From NCBI GenBank assembly GCA_030615025.1, contig JAUXAB010000020.1, positions 1-51,545 of the forward strand: DNA of 51,545 nucleotides, written 5' to 3'. Position 1 is the stretch's first letter. Every line of letters starts with the position of its first letter. This stretch comes from Phycisphaerae bacterium (GTDB taxonomy: Bacteria; Planctomycetota; Phycisphaerae; Sedimentisphaerales; Anaerobacaceae). Below, piece after piece: positions 48,678-51,545 of the stretch. The notes beneath the pieces are model-generated. The model had not been told where the DNA came from, did not search any database, and saw nothing but the letters and a program-made list of their open reading frames with translations. Position numbers and translations under genes: made by a program.

Positions 48678-50045
48678 TCAACGCATAGGGAATTTGCTGC
48701 AAAGCTGCTTCACCTTGTCCCGAGTCTCTGTTTTGAACGATTCGTCCAATTCGTATTCACTGTCGCCTATCATTTTTACGGTTTTCAAAACTGAATCTAT
48801 CAGCGTAGAAATGCTGTCCATCTCTCGTGTGCTCATTCCATTTTTTGTAACAATAGGCGTGCCCAATCTGATGCCGCTGGTAACCGAAGCACTTTTCTTA
48901 TCGTACGGCAGCCTGATCATATCGACAATTATGCCGCACTCTTCGAGACACCTTTGTGCTGTGGCACCGGTCAAGCCCTCTCGTAAATTCACCACGTTTA
49001 TAAGAACCATATGGTTGTCTGTCCCGCCGGCTACCACATCATATCCCAGGTCCAGTAAGTTATTTGCAAGTCTTTTTGCATTTTCTACGATTTTGAATTG
49101 CCTGGTCCTGTATTCATCGGAAAGTGTTTCTTCGAAAAAAACGGCTTTAGCAGCTATATTATTAAAGTAAGGTGTCCCCTGCACTCCCGGAAATGTCACT
49201 TTCTCAATATGCTCCCATAAAGGTATGTCCTTTGTCCCCACCTTTATTCTCCGGTCATAGTCTTTGCCCATCACTATCAGCCCGCCCCTTGGCCCTCCCG
49301 GCTTATACGTACTTGTCGTAGTAAAATGCGCATAATTTATAGGGGAAGGATGAGCACCGGCAATTATCAATCCGGATATGTGTGAGATGTCCGCTAAAAG
49401 GTATGCCCCTATGCTCTCCGCAATTTCTCTAAACTTCTTAAAATCTATCGTTCTCGTATAAGCGCTGGCTCCACATATAATCAGCTTTGGCTTGAATTTG
49501 GCTGCCTTGTCCCTGACAGCATCGTAATCCAGAAGAAAAGTTTCCTTATCAACATAATAATTTTCTACATCAAAGAATTTGCCGGTAAAGGAAACCCTCG
49601 ACCCGTGTGAATAATGCCCCCCCTGGTCCAGGGCGAGACTCAATATCTTATCTCGGCTTTCCAACAATGCGGTCAGCACAATATGGTTGGCTTGTGTGCC
49701 CGAATGGGGTTGTGTATTTGCATATTGTGCGCCGAAGGCCTCTTTGGCTCTGCTGACGGCAAGTCTCTCCACATCGTCAATAACCTCACAGCCTCCGTGC
49801 AGTCTGGCACCGACAAATCCCTCGGCTGTCTTGTTCTGAACCACTGAGCCAAGGGCCGCTAAAACCGCCCTCGAGCACTGATTCTCTGCGGCCATAAGCT
49901 GCAAGGTATTCTGCCTGCGCTCGTACTCTCTTGTCAGTAACTGATAAACCTGCCCATCAGATTCCTTCAGAGCGATGAGCATGGCTTGGTGATACTGCTG
50001 CGAAGATAATTCTTCCAACAACATATCTAATTTGGGATTTCCCAT
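48678..50045 (-). CDS. Serine hydroxymethyltransferase-like PLP enzyme
   Basis: The 455-residue protein has the SHMT fold: LMAAENQCSRAVLAALGSVV, TAEGFVGARLHGGCEVID, ANTQPHSGTQAN, the PLP-aspartate block LLADISHISGLI and FTTTSTYKPGGPRGGL. In canonical GlyA the last block reads TTTTHKTL.GPRGG; in gapless alignment the Lys here (about residue 248) is one place later and the preceding His is missing. This favours a paralogue acting on another amino acid over the housekeeping enzyme, an inference also suggested by its place at the head of the glycan block. It has a promoter and leader hairpin of its own. Confidence 0.85.
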   Translation of the reverse strand: MGNPKLDMLLEELSSQQYHQAMLIALKESDGQVYQLLTREYERRQNTLQLMAAENQCSRAVLAALGSVVQNKTAEGFVGARLHGGCEVIDDVERLAVSRAKEAFGAQYANTQPHSGTQANHIVLTALLESRDKILSLALDQGGHYSHGSRVSFTGKFFDVENYYVDKETFLLDYDAVRDKAAKFKPKLIICGASAYTRTIDFKKFREIAESIGAYLLADISHISGLIIAGAHPSPINYAHFTTTSTYKPGGPRGGLIVMGKDYDRRIKVGTKDIPLWEHIEKVTFPGVQGTPYFNNIAAKAVFFEETLSDEYRTRQFKIVENAKRLANNLLDLGYDVVAGGTDNHMVLINVVNLREGLTGATAQRCLEECGIIVDMIRLPYDKKSASVTSGIRLGTPIVTKNGMSTREMDSISTLIDSVLKTVKMIGDSEYELDESFKTETRDKVKQLCSKFPMR

Positions 50046-50053
50046 TTATGTCT

Positions 50054-50073
50054 GCTCAGCTACGCCGCTGAGC
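50054..50073 (-). promoter_or_regulatory. Leader hairpin before the SHMT-like gene
   Basis: On the minus strand GCTCAGC-GGCGTA-GCTGAGC is a perfect 7-bp stem that ends eight bases before the ATG at 50045. It occupies the place of a ribosome-binding site, and no other such site is visible, so translation could depend on its opening. Function is inferred. Confidence 0.45.
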
Positions 50074-50085
50074 TTCATTTTCAGT

Positions 50086-50114
50086 AGAATATCAAATCCA
50101 TCTTAAAAATTCAA
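50086..50114 (-). promoter_or_regulatory. Promoter of the minus-strand glycan block
   Basis: On the minus strand TTGAAT (50109-50114) and TATTCT (50086-50091) are separated by exactly 17 bases. Transcription would start about 35-40 bases before the SHMT-like ATG and include the leader hairpin. Confidence 0.5.
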
Positions 50115-50154
50115 TCTTTCTGGCTAATGTTCGCCGAAATCCGAAAACTCGCGC

Positions 50155-50532
50155 TTGACCTCGGTCCACAGTTTGCATATTCTGCTCATTATCGGTTGCT
50201 TCTATAAACACAAATTTGGCCTCCCTGCCAGTTGCATAAACGCTGATTTGAGGCTATTTTTAGAGATAGCCTTAATATTAACAGTTGCCACGAAGAATCG
50301 ATGGGCCTTGACCGGAGTTTATGCAGTCTGTATAATCATTGTTATGCTGTATGAGAAATACAATTACATTTGGAAAGGTAATAGCTTGAAAGTTCTTCCA
50401 GACAGAAATAAGATTCTGTGGCTATTGCTGTTATTAGCGGTCATATCAACAATCGTGATCTATCGAATAGGATTCCATATCCCTGTTCCTTGCTTCAACG
50501 AAGAAGCTGTAAGAAACCTAATGGCCAAATAA
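50155..50532 (+). CDS. Possible small membrane protein
   Basis: An open frame of 125 codons starting at a TTG contains two to three hydrophobic segments (LFLEIALILTVATK, WALTGVYAVCIIIVMLY, ILWLLLLLAVISTIVIY). No family is recognised and no ribosome-binding site supports any start; the first ATG in the frame lies deep in the protein. It could be a truncated membrane-protein gene. The first third reads poorly as protein and may be non-coding. Confidence 0.4.
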   Translation: MTSVHSLHILLIIGCFYKHKFGLPASCINADLRLFLEIALILTVATKNRWALTGVYAVCIIIVMLYEKYNYIWKGNSLKVLPDRNKILWLLLLLAVISTIVIYRIGFHIPVPCFNEEAVRNLMAK

Positions 50533-50621
50533 CTCTACGCATTATATTCTCTACTTGAGCCAAGTAGCCGGGTAGAGTGTGCAACTTGTTTGCACACGCG
50601 GAATCTGACAGCGAGGTGGTC

Positions 50622-51449
50622 ATGAACACAAAGCCACGCCCCCGCGAGGCATCGATGTTGCGTGCTGTAGTTATTTCCTTATATAGTGCCTCTTTCCTGT
50701 TCTTTTTTTTGTCATGGATGCAGAGATCGACGCCTACTTTTTGGCTCAGATTCCTTCTACTCTACGTATTTATTCTTGGTTTCCACTTTGCAATACTCTA
50801 CAAACGTGAACATCTCTACAAAGCCATGTGTAGTCTATCCAACAGCCGCATACGGTTTTTTGAGTTCCCATATTTTGTCATCATGGTGCTATTCTATTTT
50901 GTGGCGTTCGAGATACTCCCCTTTGCTATTGGTCTGATAGCCATCCCTGGAGGCGCCGTTAGTATACTCAAGGATGAAGATCTCACCATGTACGTCATGT
51001 TCTCTGGTGGTGCTGGCCTTGTAGCTTGCGCCATATCTGGCTTAGACATCTACCCGGTAAATCGGTTTGCGACTAAAGGCGCCCTTGAACATCTAATCGG
51101 AATCACGAGGGACCTAATGCGCAACTGCAATCGTACTCTTATCTTGTTTACCGGCGCGATAATAGTTGGGTGGGCATTTAAGAAGGTCCAGTTTAGCCTA
51201 CCAATCATATATCTGACCGTGTACGGGGTACTCGGCTTTGCTCTGGGCGGCACAGCAGTACTTGGATCAAGACTTACTGAATTGCTATATCAGTTGTCAG
51301 AACTAGAGCAGGGTGCCGGTAGTCGGATGATGGATCCTCCTTCGCCGGAGGCTACGGAGGACAAATCGGAGGACAGGGCGAATGTTGAAGAAGCAACGGG
51401 ACCCCAGAGAGATAGTAAAAAAGGATCTCACGGGGTAAAGCCCCGGTGA
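50622..51449 (+). CDS. Multi-helix membrane protein of unknown function
   Basis: About 275 residues from ATG 50622, preceded by GAGGTGG. Around seven hydrophobic helices are visible (VVISLYSASFLFFFLSW, FLLLYVFILGFHFAIL, FPYFVIMVLFYFVAF, and others to about residue 215). A charged, Glu/Asp/Ser-rich tail (PPSPEATEDKSEDRANVEE) follows and runs into a palindromic repeat that supplies the last residues, HGVKPR. No family is recognised. Confidence 0.68.
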   Translation: MNTKPRPREASMLRAVVISLYSASFLFFFLSWMQRSTPTFWLRFLLLYVFILGFHFAILYKREHLYKAMCSLSNSRIRFFEFPYFVIMVLFYFVAFEILPFAIGLIAIPGGAVSILKDEDLTMYVMFSGGAGLVACAISGLDIYPVNRFATKGALEHLIGITRDLMRNCNRTLILFTGAIIVGWAFKKVQFSLPIIYLTVYGVLGFALGGTAVLGSRLTELLYQLSELEQGAGSRMMDPPSPEATEDKSEDRANVEEATGPQRDSKKGSHGVKPR

Positions 51450-51488
51450 GATAGGATGAAATTATCTCACGAGGTAAAGCGTGGTGAG
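51425..51488. repeat. Two adjacent ATCTCACGGGGTAAAG palindromes
   Basis: ATCTCACGGGG-TAAAG-CCCCGGTGAGAT (51425-51452) is a near-perfect hairpin and is followed by a related copy, ATCTCACGAGG-TAAAG-CGTGGTGAG (51464-51488). The first copy provides the C-terminal codons and stop of the upstream membrane protein. It may also end the transcript. Confidence 0.65.
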
Positions 51489-51545
51489 GGGTCGGGGTTC
51501 GGAGACAAATTTCGTGGGGCGCGGAGCGGGGAGGTGAGGTTCAGT

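Noticed and set aside
28949..50045. Prophage or integrative element carrying the glycan genes
   Set aside because: No integrase, transposase, tRNA target or att-like direct repeats were seen at the borders.
1..51545. tRNA and rRNA genes
   Set aside because: Scanning by eye found no cloverleaf with a GGTTCGAATCC-type T-loop and no conserved rRNA segments; a covariance-model search would be needed to be certain.

Overview
The window most resembles a planctomycete of the Phycisphaerae/Sedimentisphaerales type. The support is two large secreted parallel beta-helix proteins ending in a single dockerin-like calcium loop (GDINGDC..NF.DF), a Tat-exported Cys-type sulfatase, a DUF1573 protein next to a CxxCH cytochrome, SpoVG beside ispE, and abundant short palindromic repeats. 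This placement is inferred from gene content; no rRNA, tRNA, transposase or CRISPR array is visible.

Layout. (1) 1-5.1 kb is a mixed region: the tail of a propeller-like protein, an AMMECR1-domain protein, a YqaA-type membrane protein and a DUF6398 protein on the minus strand; a small ORF plus nucleotidyltransferase pair, ispE and spoVG on the plus strand; and a FlgM-like small protein on the minus strand. (2) 5.5-23.3 kb is one long minus-strand block with a complete type II secretion set in canonical order C-D-E-F-G-H-I-J-K-L-M. It is led by a DUF1573 protein and a four-heme CxxCH protein and interrupted by a four-helix-bundle gene between gspE and gspF. (3) 23.5-28.6 kb, also minus strand, carries a 1010-residue beta-helix/dockerin protein, a sulfatase and a small membrane protein. 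(4) 28.9-33.9 kb, plus strand, holds a GT2, a large membrane glycosyltransferase, a methyltransferase and a GT4. (5) 34.2-37.2 kb holds a LamG/beta-helix/dockerin protein followed by an in-frame but stop-riddled remnant of an Ig-like domain and another dockerin. (6) 37.5-50.0 kb is a surface-glycan locus of two convergent blocks. The plus block is GT4, methyltransferase, AsnB and a frameshifted methyltransferase. The minus block is a GlyA-like PLP enzyme, two methyltransferases, a Wzx flippase, WecB, GT4 and FkbM. (7) 50.1-51.5 kb holds two poorly characterised membrane proteins.

How the genes fit together. The Gsp machinery probably exports envelope or secreted proteins, and the two dockerin-tailed beta-helix proteins and the sulfatase are reasonable but unproven clients. 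The glycan locus would build a lipid-linked, methylated and possibly amino-acid-decorated polysaccharide (AsnB plus SHMT-like enzyme) that is flipped by Wzx.

The most unusual feature is that the Gsp block and neighbouring genes appear to be colonised by several families of short palindromic or tandem repeats that are translated in frame. A family with ACCCCGTTAGAA-type inverted ends sits inside gspD, gspG and the cytochrome gene, always near the signal peptide or leader. A VIPAEAGI-type palindrome lies inside ispE. Other repeats make up the leaders of gspH and gspI, and microsatellite-like arrays lie in gspK and gspJ. In the pseudopilins the inserted residues mostly precede the prepilin-peptidase site, so they would be removed during maturation. 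This resembles the Rickettsia palindromic element phenomenon in an unrelated lineage and a single operon.
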